Shown here: positions 31,182 through 39,744 of the stretch, one piece after another
Position numbering within the stretch: position 1 is the stretch's first letter
Layout of the letters: every line of letters begins with the position of its first letter
Source of the DNA: Kitasatospora sp052076145
Lineage (GTDB): Bacteria > Actinomycetota > Actinomycetes > Streptomycetales > Streptomycetaceae
NCBI RefSeq assembly: GCF_052076145.1
Contig: NZ_CP197246.1
Location: 4,154,001-4,218,000, forward strand
Direction: 5' to 3'
DNA: 64,000 bases
Position numbers and translations under genes: made by a program
Notes under the pieces: generated by a model
Seen by the model: only the letters and a program-made list of their open reading frames with translations
Told to the model about the DNA's origin: nothing
The model's database searches: none

Positions 31182-31781
31182 TCAGGCCGCGCGGGCGGCG
31201 GCGACGAAGGCGTGGATGAGGGCGTGGTCCTTGACCCCGCGGCTCGACTCGACGCCGCTCGACACGTCGACGCCCCACGGCCGGGCGGCCCGCACGGCGG
31301 CGGTGACGTTCGCCGGGGTCAGGCCGCCCGCCAGCAGCCAGTGCCCCTGCGGGCGGGCTTGGTCGAGCACCGCGAGGTCCCAGCGCTCGCCGGAGCCCGC
31401 GACGGGGGAGTCCAGCAGCAGCATCTCCTCGCCGTACGCCCCCGTGGTCAGCTCGGTGCCGCTGTCGAGCGTCGTCGCCCGGAGCAGCCGCAGCGGCAGC
31501 CCGGCCAGCTCCTCGAACGCCTCCCTCGGGTACGCGCCGTGCAGCTGCAGGGCGTCGACGCCCGCCGCCAGCGCGAGCCGCCCCGCTTCGGCCGCCGGGA
31601 CGCCGCTCGCAACACCCACGGTCAGCACCTGCGCCGGCACCGCTGCGGCGAGCTGCCGCGCCACCTCGGGCTCGACCCGCCGGACGCTCTCGGTGAGCAG
31701 GAAGCCCACCGCATCCGCGCCTGCCGCGACCACCGCCGCGACGTCACCTTCGTTGCGTACCCCGCACACCTTCACGAACAT
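31182..31781 (-). CDS. trpF: Phosphoribosylanthranilate isomerase homologue (TrpF)
   Basis: A 199-residue TIM-barrel protein beginning MFVKVCGVRNEGDV, with ADAVGFLLTES, LQLHGAYP and WLLAGGLTPANV, then WGVDVSSGVESSRGVKDHALI, all canonical TrpF motifs with the general base Cys (KVCG) and acid Asp (GVDVSSGVE) retained. It should isomerise phosphoribosylanthranilate in tryptophan synthesis. It is alone on the minus strand among biosynthetic genes. Many streptomycetes keep trpF outside the trp operon, so it may be a housekeeping gene, or a supply gene for the cluster. Confidence 0.85.
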   Translation of the reverse strand: MFVKVCGVRNEGDVAAVVAAGADAVGFLLTESVRRVEPEVARQLAAAVPAQVLTVGVASGVPAAEAGRLALAAGVDALQLHGAYPREAFEELAGLPLRLLRATTLDSGTELTTGAYGEEMLLLDSPVAGSGERWDLAVLDQARPQGHWLLAGGLTPANVTAAVRAARPWGVDVSSGVESSRGVKDHALIHAFVAAARAA

Positions 31782-31858
31782 GCCCGCCAGCCTAGAGGCT
31801 CCGTCCGGAGCCGGGCCACCCGCGCCCCTCGGGGCAACGTCCTCACGGGTTTTGGCAG

Positions 31859-31880
31859 TTGCGCAGACCCGAACCGTCGA
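31859..31880 (+). promoter_or_regulatory. Candidate regulator site upstream of ATP-grasp ligase 2 (shared with 22190-22211)
   Basis: Second copy of the 22-bp element with core GACCCGAACC, 81 bp before the ATP-grasp start. Two substitutions relative to the papB copy. It sits in the divergent gap shared with trpF. Confidence 0.5.
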
Positions 31881-31961
31881 GGTGCTGTTGCCGGTCGGCC
31901 GGGCCACGGCATGCTCGGCTCACCCCCATCCCACCGTTCCGTCCCCACGAGCGAGGCTCTG

Positions 31962-33224
31962 ATGACTCAGCAGGTCACACACGTACTGGTGGGCTACAGC
32001 CCCGTGATGCTCGCCAAGCTGGACACGTTCCTACCGGAGCGGTCCGTCCTGGTGCTGGAGGAGCCCGGCGTCATCGAGGCGCGCGGCGCGGTCGAGCAGG
32101 TCGCGGGGCTGCGCTGCGTGGCCGAGCTGCGGCCCGCGCCGACACAGGACGAGGAGCACCCGGAGCGGGTGATCGAGGCGGTGGACCGCCCGGCTGGGGT
32201 GCAGGTGGTGGTGCCCGCCGCCGAGTACGGCGTGGTGATCGCGGCGGCGCTGGCGGAGGCGTGGGGGCTGCCGGGGGCGGGGCCGAAGGCGGCCAGGGTG
32301 CTGCGCGACAAGGCCGTGCTGCGCCGCACCGTCGACGGCAGCGGGATAGCCCAGCCCGCCTTCGCGACCGTCACCTCGGCGGCCGAGGTGGAGGCCTTCC
32401 GGGCCGCGAACGGGCGTGAGGTCGTGGTGAAGCCCGCCAACCGGCAGGCCAGCCTCGGCGTCCAACTCCTCGACGAGGCCGACGACTCGGCCACCGCCTG
32501 GGCGCACGCCACCGAGGCCGACGAGCCCGCGCTGCGGGCCAAGTACGAGGGCGCCGCGCGCTTCCTGGTCGAGCAGCGGCTGTACGGCCCCGAGGTCAGC
32601 GTCGAGGCGCTGGTGCACGAGGGCGTGGTGGGCTTCTGGAACGTGACGGCCAAGAGCGTCCAGGACTCCAGGTACCCCGTCGAGGTCGGCCACGCGCTGC
32701 CCGCCGACCTGCCCGCCGACACCGTCGCCGGGCTGCGCCGGGCGATCCAACAGCTCGCCACCGCCGTCGACTTCCGCAGCGGCATCCTGCACGCCGAGTG
32801 GATCCTCGCGGACGGGCGGCCGCACCTGGTCGAGTGCGCGGGCCGGCTCCCCGGCGACGGCATCACCGTCCTGCTCGACCTGGCCTACGACAGCGACGTG
32901 CTGGTCAACCTGATCCAGGTGCTGTCCGGCGCGGGCGCCGTCCCCGAACTCCCCGTCACCCAGGGCGCCTCCGTGCGCTTCGTCACCGCGCCCCCCGGAG
33001 TGGTCACCGCCGTCGACGCCGCTGCGGCGGAGGCCGCCCCCGGCGTGTACGAGGTGCACCTCAACCTCGCCGCCGGGGCGACCGTGCGGGCCGCCACCAG
33101 CTCCTGGGAGCGGGCCGGGTTCGTCATCGCCACCGGGCCGGACACCGCCGAGGCCGCCCGCCGGGCCGAGCACGCCGCCGGGCTGGTCGACATCCGGACC
33201 ACCGAGACGGACGGGGCCGAGTGA
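31962..33224 (+). CDS. ATP-grasp ligase 2
   Basis: A 420-residue ATP-grasp enzyme. N-terminal domain VTHVLVGYSPVMLAKLDTF; then LRDKAVLRRTVDG, VVVKPANRQASLGVQLLDE, RFLVEQRLYGPEVSVEAL, and the metal-binding EWILADGRPHLVECAGRLPGDGI. About 80 C-terminal residues resemble the substrate-domain extension of carbamoyl-phosphate-synthase L-like ligases. Its stop overlaps the start of the next MFS gene by one base (TGATG), so ligase and transporter are coupled. Probable amide-bond former; substrates unknown. Confidence 0.85.
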   Translation: MTQQVTHVLVGYSPVMLAKLDTFLPERSVLVLEEPGVIEARGAVEQVAGLRCVAELRPAPTQDEEHPERVIEAVDRPAGVQVVVPAAEYGVVIAAALAEAWGLPGAGPKAARVLRDKAVLRRTVDGSGIAQPAFATVTSAAEVEAFRAANGREVVVKPANRQASLGVQLLDEADDSATAWAHATEADEPALRAKYEGAARFLVEQRLYGPEVSVEALVHEGVVGFWNVTAKSVQDSRYPVEVGHALPADLPADTVAGLRRAIQQLATAVDFRSGILHAEWILADGRPHLVECAGRLPGDGITVLLDLAYDSDVLVNLIQVLSGAGAVPELPVTQGASVRFVTAPPGVVTAVDAAAAEAAPGVYEVHLNLAAGATVRAATSSWERAGFVIATGPDTAEAARRAEHAAGLVDIRTTETDGAE

Positions 33225-34468
33225 TGGGGCTGCCTTCGCCGCGCGACTACCTGCCCAGCAGCCCGGCCGGGCGGACCTTCGCCGTCGTCTCGCTGATCAG
33301 CGCGATCGGCACCGGCCTCTTCCTGGCCGGGTCGACGATCGTCTTCGTCCGGTCGGTCGGGCTGTCCACCACCGAGGTCGGTCTCGGCCTGGCCATCGCC
33401 GGTGCGGTGGGCTTCCTGGTCACGGTGCCGATCGGCGCGGTGGCCGACCGGATCGGCCCGCAGCGCACCCTGATCGTGCTGCAACTCTGGCGGGCCGGCT
33501 GGTTCGTCGGGCTGACGCTGGTGCACGGCGTGGTCGGCTTCACCGTGGTCGCCTCCTGCCTGGCCGCCGCCGAGGGCGCGACTCCGGCCATGAGCCAGGC
33601 CGTTGCCGCCGCCACCACCGAGGCCGAGGACCGCACCCGCACCATGGCGATCATCCGCACGGTGCGCAACGTCGGCTTCTCGCTGGGCGCGCTGCTCGCC
33701 GCTCCGCTGCTGACGGCCGAGAGCCCGTGGGCGTACCGGGGGATCGTGCTGGGCAACGCCGCCGCGTTCGTGCTGGCGGCCGGGCTGCTGGCCCGGCTGC
33801 GGCTCACCACCGGCGCCGCGCCGCGCAAGGTCAGCCCGCTGACCGCGATCAAGGGCTTCCGGGACTGGCGCTACCTGGTGCTGACCGGCTTCAACGGCGT
33901 GATCAGCCTGCACGGCACCATCCTCTCGGTCGCCATCCCGCTCTGGACGCTGCAGGCCACCAAGGCCCCGGCCGGGCTCGTCCCGGTGCTGATCCTGGTC
34001 AACACCCTGCTCGCCATCGCACTGCAGGTGCCGTTCTCCAAGAAGGTGGACAGCCCCGCCGGTGCCGCCCGCGCGCTGCGCCTGGGCGGCGTCGCACTGG
34101 CCGCCAGCTGCCTGGCGCTGGCCGCCGCCCACGGGCGCACCGCCCTCTGGGCGGGGGCCGCGCTGGTGATCGGCTGCGCGCTGCTGACCTTCGGCGAGCT
34201 GTGGCAGGCCGTCGGCGGCTGGGAGCTGTCCTTCGCGTACGCGCCGGAGGAGAGCCGGGGCATCTACCTCTCCGTGTTCAGCCTGGGCGACACCGGGCAG
34301 CGGATCGCCGGGCCGGCCGTGCTCACCGGGCTGGTGATCGCCGCCGGGCCGCTCGGCTGGGTCGGGCTGGCGGTGGTGTTCTGCGCGGCCGCCCTGCTGG
34401 TCGTCCCGGTGCAGCGGCTCCTGGAGCGGCAGAGCTCCGACCTGACCGTCGCCACCGTCACCAACTGA
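33224..34468 (+). CDS. MFS exporter coupled to ATP-grasp ligase 2
   Basis: A 414-residue twelve-helix protein. SLISAIGTGLFLAGSTIVFVRSVGLS starts helix 1, and GAVADRIGPQRTLIVLQLWR is motif A. The helix-7 region (TILSVAIPLWTLQAT) resembles the same region of the interrupted MFS gene at 59081-60494, as does the FGELWQAVGGWELSFAYAPEESRG segment near 330. The two are probably paralogues. ATG 33224 is used; GTG 33221 is also in frame. It ends 31 bp before ATP-grasp ligase 3. Confidence 0.8.
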   Translation: MGLPSPRDYLPSSPAGRTFAVVSLISAIGTGLFLAGSTIVFVRSVGLSTTEVGLGLAIAGAVGFLVTVPIGAVADRIGPQRTLIVLQLWRAGWFVGLTLVHGVVGFTVVASCLAAAEGATPAMSQAVAAATTEAEDRTRTMAIIRTVRNVGFSLGALLAAPLLTAESPWAYRGIVLGNAAAFVLAAGLLARLRLTTGAAPRKVSPLTAIKGFRDWRYLVLTGFNGVISLHGTILSVAIPLWTLQATKAPAGLVPVLILVNTLLAIALQVPFSKKVDSPAGAARALRLGGVALAASCLALAAAHGRTALWAGAALVIGCALLTFGELWQAVGGWELSFAYAPEESRGIYLSVFSLGDTGQRIAGPAVLTGLVIAAGPLGWVGLAVVFCAAALLVVPVQRLLERQSSDLTVATVTN

Positions 34469-34499
34469 CCGCCCGACCGCCCAAGAAAGGCAACTCGCG

Positions 34500-35678
34500 A
34501 TGAAGGACATTCTGCTGGTCGGCGTCGGCACGATGGGCCGCCCCTACCTCGACGCGGCGCTGCGGCTCGGCCTCGCCGTCCGGTACGTCGAGGCCAACCC
34601 CGACGACGACCGTGCCCCCCACTACCGCATCGCCAACGGGCTGGAGGAGACCTGGCTGGACGGCGTGCAGCGGGCGATCCTGGACCGGGTGCCGGACGGC
34701 ATCGTCGCGTTCGCCGAGCCGCACGTGCTGGCCGGTGCGCTGGCGCAGCAGCGGCTCGGCCTGCCCGGCCCGTCGCTGCACGCCGCCACCATCTCTCGGA
34801 ACAAGGCGCTCCAGCGCAACGCCTTCGCGGCGCACGGCGTCCCGCAGCCCGCGTACCTGCAGACGGACGACCTGCGGGCGGCCGAGCAGTGGATGCTCGA
34901 CCACCTGCCGGTGGTGGTCAAGCCGCTGTCCCTCAGCGGCAGCACCGGCGTCGAGCTGGTCGCCGACCGGGCGGCGGTCGACGACGTGATCGCGCGGCGT
35001 GCGGCCGAGGGCCGCCTGATGGTCGAACAGGCCATTTTTGGGCCGGAGTTCAGCTGGGAGGCGCTGGTCAGGGACGGCGAGGTGCTGTTCGAGAACGTCA
35101 CCGAGAAGGCGACCACCCCGCCGCCCGCCTTCGTCGAGCTGGCACACCGTCCGGGCCACGACTTCACCGACCCGGCGGTGGCCGCCGGGGTGGCGGAGCT
35201 GACCCGGGGCGTGGTGAGCGCGATCGGGATGGGCACCGGCCTGGTGCACCTGGAGTTCCGGGTCGGCCCGGACGGCGTCCCGGTGCTGATGGAGGTCGCC
35301 GTGCGCACCCCCGGCGACTACATCCCCGAGGCGATCAGCCTGACGTACGGCTTCGACCTCTACGAGGCGGTGCTCCGGCTGGCGCTCGGCCTGCCCGTGG
35401 ACGAGCTGGTCAACACCAAGCCCGTCTCGCACGCGGCGACCTTCTTCCCCACCACCACCCCCGGTACGATCACCGCGATCGACGGCGTGGACGAGGTGCT
35501 GGAGCACCCGGCCGTGGTCCGCGTCCGGCTGCGCAAGCAGGTCGGCGACCTGGTCGAGCCGCTGCTCTCCTCCGACCAGCGGATGGGCCACGTGCTGATC
35601 AACGCCGCCTCGCCCGAGGAGCGCGAGGCGGCGTTGGACTACGTCCGGCAGCGGCTGGTGATCACCACGCAGCGGTAA
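34500..35678 (+). CDS. ATP-grasp ligase 3
   Basis: A 392-residue ATP-grasp enzyme starting MKDILLVGVGTMGRPYLDAA, with SRNKALQRNAFAAHG, VVVKPLSLSGSTGVELV, MVEQAIFGPEFSWEAL and metal-site residues in EFRVGPDGVPVLMEVAVRTPGDY. ATG 34500 with AAAGG 6-10 nt upstream. It is the last gene of a ligase-transporter-ligase run ending in a strong terminator. With the two other ATP-grasp enzymes it suggests several amide bonds formed outside the NRPS. Confidence 0.85.
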   Translation: MKDILLVGVGTMGRPYLDAALRLGLAVRYVEANPDDDRAPHYRIANGLEETWLDGVQRAILDRVPDGIVAFAEPHVLAGALAQQRLGLPGPSLHAATISRNKALQRNAFAAHGVPQPAYLQTDDLRAAEQWMLDHLPVVVKPLSLSGSTGVELVADRAAVDDVIARRAAEGRLMVEQAIFGPEFSWEALVRDGEVLFENVTEKATTPPPAFVELAHRPGHDFTDPAVAAGVAELTRGVVSAIGMGTGLVHLEFRVGPDGVPVLMEVAVRTPGDYIPEAISLTYGFDLYEAVLRLALGLPVDELVNTKPVSHAATFFPTTTPGTITAIDGVDEVLEHPAVVRVRLRKQVGDLVEPLLSSDQRMGHVLINAASPEEREAALDYVRQRLVITTQR

Positions 35679-35701
35679 GCAGCCCTTTCGGGAACGCCCA
35701 A

Positions 35702-35734
35702 AGGCCCAGGTCGGAGCACATCCGACCTGGGCCT
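35702..35734 (+). terminator. Terminator after ATP-grasp ligase 3
   Basis: Perfect 14-bp stem (AGGCCCAGGTCGGA / TCCGACCTGGGCCT) with a 5-nt loop, 24 bp past the stop codon. Confidence 0.8.
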
Positions 35735-35757
35735 CCGTGCGTCCAACCCCCTTCGTA

Positions 35758-35812
35758 TAGCTGCCTGATAGCTGCCTGATAGGGCCCGGATAGGGCTCTG
35801 ATAGGGCCCGGT
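35758..35812 (+). repeat. Five 11-bp direct repeats upstream of the phosphopantetheinyl transferase gene
   Basis: Units TAGCTGCCTGA (twice), TAGGGCCCGGA, TAGGGCTCTGA and TAGGGCCCGGT run head-to-tail without a gap, 59 bp before the ATG at 35871. An 11-bp period is one DNA turn, and direct repeats at this period are the typical binding pattern of SARP-family activators. No SARP gene is present in the window. Confidence 0.8.
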
Positions 35813-35870
35813 CCGACGCTGGGTCGTGGCAGATCTCCCGTCCGGGGAGCACGAGGAAGGGAGAGGGCTG

Positions 35871-36689
35871 ATGGACGCTGGCGACCGCCGGGAGGTCTTC
35901 GACGCCGGCGTGACGCATGTCTGGCACGGGACGACCTCCGGCCCGCTCAGCGCGGACGACCTCGCCGTGCTCTCGGTCGCCGAACGCGACCGGGCCCGGC
36001 AGATGGCCGAACAGGCGGGCCGGCACTACGCGGGCGCGCACGTCGCCGTCCGCCGGATCCTGGCCGGCTATCTGGACACCGCACCTCCCCGGCTGCGGAT
36101 GGGGCGGCTGCGCTGCCCCGAGTGCGGCGGCACCGACCACGGTGCGCCGTGCGTGGTGTGGCCGCCGAGCGAGCTGACCTACAACCTGTCGCGCTCCGGC
36201 CCGCACTGGCTGCTGGGGATCACGGCGGGCTACCAGCTCGGCGTGGACCTCGAAGCCTCATTGAACTTCGTCGACGCGGAGCAGGTGGCACCGATGGTGC
36301 TCTCCGCGAGCGAGCTCGCCCACCTGAGAGCCCAGCCGGACGAGGACCGGCGCTTCGCCGAGTTCCTGCGGTGCTGGACTCGCAAGGAGGCCGTGCTCAA
36401 GGCGAGCGGCATCGGCCTGATGGCCGACGTCAGCTCGGTCGACGTACAACCCGCCCTCCCCGGGCCGGTGTTCGTCCGGCACTCCGCCGTGACGGGCCCC
36501 GGGGCCTGGGTGGTGGAGGACCTGCACATCGGCGGCGGCCGCTGGGCCGCCATCGCCCGCGAACCCGCGGGCGCCGGAGAGCTGGTGGTGCGCGCCTACA
36601 CCCCGGCTGCGTACACCCCGGCAACCAGGAACGAAAACAGCGTACGCGGAACCCGCGCGGACGCTCGTGACCACAGCTTGACCAGCTGA
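35871..36689 (+). CDS. Sfp-type 4'-phosphopantetheinyl transferase
   Basis: A 272-residue PPTase: YAGAHVAVRRILAGYL, CPECGGTDHGAP, NLSRSGPHWLLGI, the Mg-binding GVDLEA, and FLRCWTRKEAVLKASGIGL. It converts apo-carrier domains to the holo form with CoA, here presumably the five T domains of the NRPSs. ATG 35871 is chosen for the GGAAGGGAGAGGG just upstream; GTG 35826 is in frame but lacks a good site. Its own promoter region with an 11-bp repeat array suggests dedicated regulation. Confidence 0.9.
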   Translation: MDAGDRREVFDAGVTHVWHGTTSGPLSADDLAVLSVAERDRARQMAEQAGRHYAGAHVAVRRILAGYLDTAPPRLRMGRLRCPECGGTDHGAPCVVWPPSELTYNLSRSGPHWLLGITAGYQLGVDLEASLNFVDAEQVAPMVLSASELAHLRAQPDEDRRFAEFLRCWTRKEAVLKASGIGLMADVSSVDVQPALPGPVFVRHSAVTGPGAWVVEDLHIGGGRWAAIAREPAGAGELVVRAYTPAAYTPATRNENSVRGTRADARDHSLTS

Positions 36690-36741
36690 ACCCCCGACCG
36701 ACCGACCAGATCTCTGAGTGAGCAGCACCGGAGAAGAGGAG

Positions 36742-39093
36742 ATGGCCGTGCCGACCCCCGTCGAACGGACTGCCCGTCATGCCCAACCGACTCAGTCACA
36801 CCGCAAGCCGCTGATCGAGCGGGTGACCGGCTGGTCGGCCAGACACAGAAAGACCGCCCTGCTGGGCTGGATCGCCTTCGTCGTGCTGGCGCTGGCCGTC
36901 GGCTCGGTGGTGGGCGGCGGCAAGAGCCCGAAGAGCTACGACCCGGGCGAGTCCGGTGTCGCCCAGCGGATGATCGACCAGGCGGGCCCCAACTCGCGCC
37001 CACCGGCCGAGAGCGTGCTCGTCCAGGCGGGCCCGGCCAGCACGGGTTTCGCCACCGACACCGCCATGCGCAAGGCCGTCTCGGAGATCGCCGCCGCGCT
37101 GCGGGCACTGCCCTCGGACACCCTGACCAACGTCAAGGAGCCGACGCCGGAGGCCGGTCAGGGTCTGATCGCGGCCGACGGCCGGTCGGTGCTGGTCACC
37201 TTCCAGCTGGCGGGCCCCGGCTACGGCTGGGACAACGCGGACACCACCGTCGCGGCCGCCGAGCAGGCGGTCGCCAAGGTCGCCGCCGCGCACCCCGAGT
37301 TGAAGATCGTCGAGGCCGGTAACGCGAGCGTCAACCAGGCCGTCGCCAAGGCCACCGCGAAGGACTTCGCCACGGCCGAGCAGACCTCGGTGCCGCTCAC
37401 GCTGCTCGTCCTGCTGGTGGTCTTCGGCGCGCTCGTCGCGGCCGGCATCCCCGTCCTGCTCTCGATCACCGCCGTCGCGGCGGCGCTCGGCCTGATGCAC
37501 CTGGCGGGCCACTGGGTGCCCGTCAACAACTCGGCCGCCTCGGTGGTGCTGCTGGTCGGCATGGCCGTCGGCGTCGACTACTCGCTCTTCTACCTGCGCC
37601 GGGTCCGCGAGGAGCGGCTCTCCGGCCGCACCCCCGAGCAGGCGCTGCGGATCACCGCCGCGACCTCGGGCCGGGCGGTGGCCGTCTCCGGCCTGACCGT
37701 GATGGTCTCGATGGCGGGGCTGCTCTTCACCGGGATCGACACCTTCACCGGCATGACCGTCGGCACGATCATCGTCGTGCTGCTCGCCGTGATCGGCTCG
37801 CTGACCGCGCTGCCCGCGCTGCTCTCGCTGCTCGGCCACCGGATGGACGCGGGCCGGCTGCCCTGGCTGGGCCGCCGCCGCGCCGCCGCCCGGGACTCCC
37901 GGATGTGGGGCGCGCTGGTCGGCCAGGTCGTCAAGCGCCCGCTGGTCTGGGGTGGTTCGGTGCTCGCACTGCTGCTGATCGCCGCCGTGCCCGCGCTGAA
38001 CATGCGCCTCGCCGACCCGAGCCTGCAGGACGAACTGCCGCGCAGCGTCCCGGAGATCGCCAACATGGTGGCCATCCAGGACGCCTTCCCCGGCAGCCCC
38101 GCCCCGGCCATCGTGGTGGCGCGCGGCGCCGCCGTGCACAGCCCCGCCTTCGAGCAGGCCGTCGCCGCCCTGCACCAGCAGGTCGCCGCCAGCGGCGGTG
38201 CGCTGCACGAGCCGGTGGCCGTCACGCCGGTCGGCGAGGCCGCCAACAACACCGTCGTGGTGTACGTGCCGCTGGCGGGCAACACCAGTGACGCGCCCGC
38301 CGTGGCCGCACTCAAGACCCTGCGGGAGCAGGCCCTGCCGGAGAGCCTCGGCAAGGTCGACGGCCTGGAGTACGCGGTGACGGGTGAGACCGCCATCTCG
38401 GACTTCGCCGACGCCGTCCGCAGCAGCATCCCGATCGTGTTCGCCTTCGTCCTCGGCTTCGCCTTCCTGCTGCTGGTCGCGGCCTTCCGCTCGCTGGCCG
38501 TGCCGCTCATCTCGATCCTGCTCAACCTGGTCTCGATCGGCGCCGCGTACGGCGTCATCACCTTCATCTTCCAGGACGGGCACGGGGCTTCACTGATCGG
38601 CTTCCGCCCCTACGGCGGCGTGATCAGCTGGCTGCCGCTCTTCATGTTCGTGATCCTCTTCGGGCTCTCGATGGACTACCACGTCTTCATCCTGAGCCGG
38701 ATCCGCGAGCTGCACCTGCGCGGGGCGGACGGCCGGCTGGCCGTCACCAAGGGCATCTCCGGCAGCGCCGGTGTGGTGACCAGCGCGGCGGTGGTGATGG
38801 TCGCGGTCTTCTCGATCTTCGCCACGCTGTCGATGGCCGACTACAAGATGCTCGGGGTCGGCATGGCCGTTGCCGTCCTGATCGACGCCACCCTGGTCCG
38901 AGGCATCCTGCTCCCGTCGGCGCTCGCGCTGCTCGGCGAGAAGTCCTGGACGCTGCCCAAGTGGCTGGCCTGGGTGCCGAGTCTGTCCGTCGAGGGCGAG
39001 ATCGAGGACGAGGACTTCGAGACTCCCGCCGCCGACCACCTCCCGACGTTCGAAGCGGAGCCGAAGGCCGTGCGGGAGCCCGCGCGGGTCTGA
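36742..39093 (+). CDS. MMPL/RND-family transporter
   Basis: A 783-residue membrane protein of the MMPL family with two repeats, each a leading helix, a periplasmic loop of about 150 residues and five helices. GVDYSLFYLRRVREERL near 275 and GLSMDYHVFILSRIREL near 640 are the paired motifs holding the proton-relay Asp-Tyr. The N-terminus (ARHRKTALLGWIAFVVLALAVGS) is helix 1. ATG 36742 is used; GTG 36748 has better spacing from GAGGAG. In actinomycetes such proteins export lipids, siderophores or antibiotics. Position inside the cluster suggests product export or resistance. Confidence 0.85.
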   Translation: MAVPTPVERTARHAQPTQSHRKPLIERVTGWSARHRKTALLGWIAFVVLALAVGSVVGGGKSPKSYDPGESGVAQRMIDQAGPNSRPPAESVLVQAGPASTGFATDTAMRKAVSEIAAALRALPSDTLTNVKEPTPEAGQGLIAADGRSVLVTFQLAGPGYGWDNADTTVAAAEQAVAKVAAAHPELKIVEAGNASVNQAVAKATAKDFATAEQTSVPLTLLVLLVVFGALVAAGIPVLLSITAVAAALGLMHLAGHWVPVNNSAASVVLLVGMAVGVDYSLFYLRRVREERLSGRTPEQALRITAATSGRAVAVSGLTVMVSMAGLLFTGIDTFTGMTVGTIIVVLLAVIGSLTALPALLSLLGHRMDAGRLPWLGRRRAAARDSRMWGALVGQVVKRPLVWGGSVLALLLIAAVPALNMRLADPSLQDELPRSVPEIANMVAIQDAFPGSPAPAIVVARGAAVHSPAFEQAVAALHQQVAASGGALHEPVAVTPVGEAANNTVVVYVPLAGNTSDAPAVAALKTLREQALPESLGKVDGLEYAVTGETAISDFADAVRSSIPIVFAFVLGFAFLLLVAAFRSLAVPLISILLNLVSIGAAYGVITFIFQDGHGASLIGFRPYGGVISWLPLFMFVILFGLSMDYHVFILSRIRELHLRGADGRLAVTKGISGSAGVVTSAAVVMVAVFSIFATLSMADYKMLGVGMAVAVLIDATLVRGILLPSALALLGEKSWTLPKWLAWVPSLSVEGEIEDEDFETPAADHLPTFEAEPKAVREPARV

Positions 39094-39110
39094 GCTCCGA
39101 CAAGCACGAA

Positions 39111-39146
39111 GGCCCGCCGTGGCTGCCTGAGGCAGGGCGGCGGGCC
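39111..39146 (+). terminator. Hairpin after the MMPL gene
   Basis: 9-bp outer stem (GGCCCGCCG / CGGCGGGCC) with a second small hairpin (CTGCCTGAGGCAG) inside, 17 bp past the MMPL stop and 39 bp before the YbaK gene. Confidence 0.55.
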
Positions 39147-39185
39147 GCTCCACACCCTGACCCCGATCCGTGTGAGGAAGCCAAG

Positions 39186-39701
39186 ATGACCGTCGCCCTG
39201 CTGACCGAGAGCCCGGCCGAAGTCTCCACCTACGGACGTCTGATGGAGCTGCTGGAGGGCGCCGGTCCCGGCGGCCTCCGGATCATCGACCACGAGCCGG
39301 AGGGGAACACGGCGGCGGCGAGTGAGCTGCGGGGGCACCCGCTGGAGCAGGCCGCGAAGTGCATCGTCGTCCGGGTCAAGCTCGCCGGCGGCGGCGAGAG
39401 ATACGCGCTGGCCGTGGTGCCGGGCGACCGCCGGGTCGACCTCGACGCGGTCGGCCGCCTGCTCGGTGGCACCCGGGTCGGCTTCGCGGACCGTACGACG
39501 GCGGAGCGGCTGACGGGCTGCGTGAGCGGGTCCATCATCCCGTTCTCGTTCCACCCCGAGCTGCAACTCGTCGTCGCCCCCGAGCTTCTGACGCACAGTC
39601 GGATCTACTTCAACGTCGCCCGGCTGGACCGCTCGGCCGAGCTGTCCAGCGTCGCGTACCAGGTGCTGGCACAGCCGCAGGTCGTGCCGATCGCCGTCTG
39701 A
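39186..39701 (+). CDS. YbaK/ProX-type aminoacyl-tRNA deacylase (trans-editing) domain protein
   Basis: A 171-residue protein with the YbaK/EbsC fold: EAAG-like ELRGHPLEQAAKCIVVRV with the catalytic-region Lys, and the GCVSGSIIPFSFHPELQLVV loop, matching GxxxGxxxPF of the family. These proteins hydrolyse mischarged aminoacyl-tRNAs. In a cluster making unusual amino acids it may protect the producer from misincorporation; an alternative is hydrolysis or transfer on another activated amino acid. It is followed 43 bp later by the carbamoyltransferase. ATG 39186. Confidence 0.8.
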   Translation: MTVALLTESPAEVSTYGRLMELLEGAGPGGLRIIDHEPEGNTAAASELRGHPLEQAAKCIVVRVKLAGGGERYALAVVPGDRRVDLDAVGRLLGGTRVGFADRTTAERLTGCVSGSIIPFSFHPELQLVVAPELLTHSRIYFNVARLDRSAELSSVAYQVLAQPQVVPIAV

Positions 39702-39744
39702 CAGCCGCATGGTCCCCAGTCGATCGAACTCCCAGGAGCACGCC

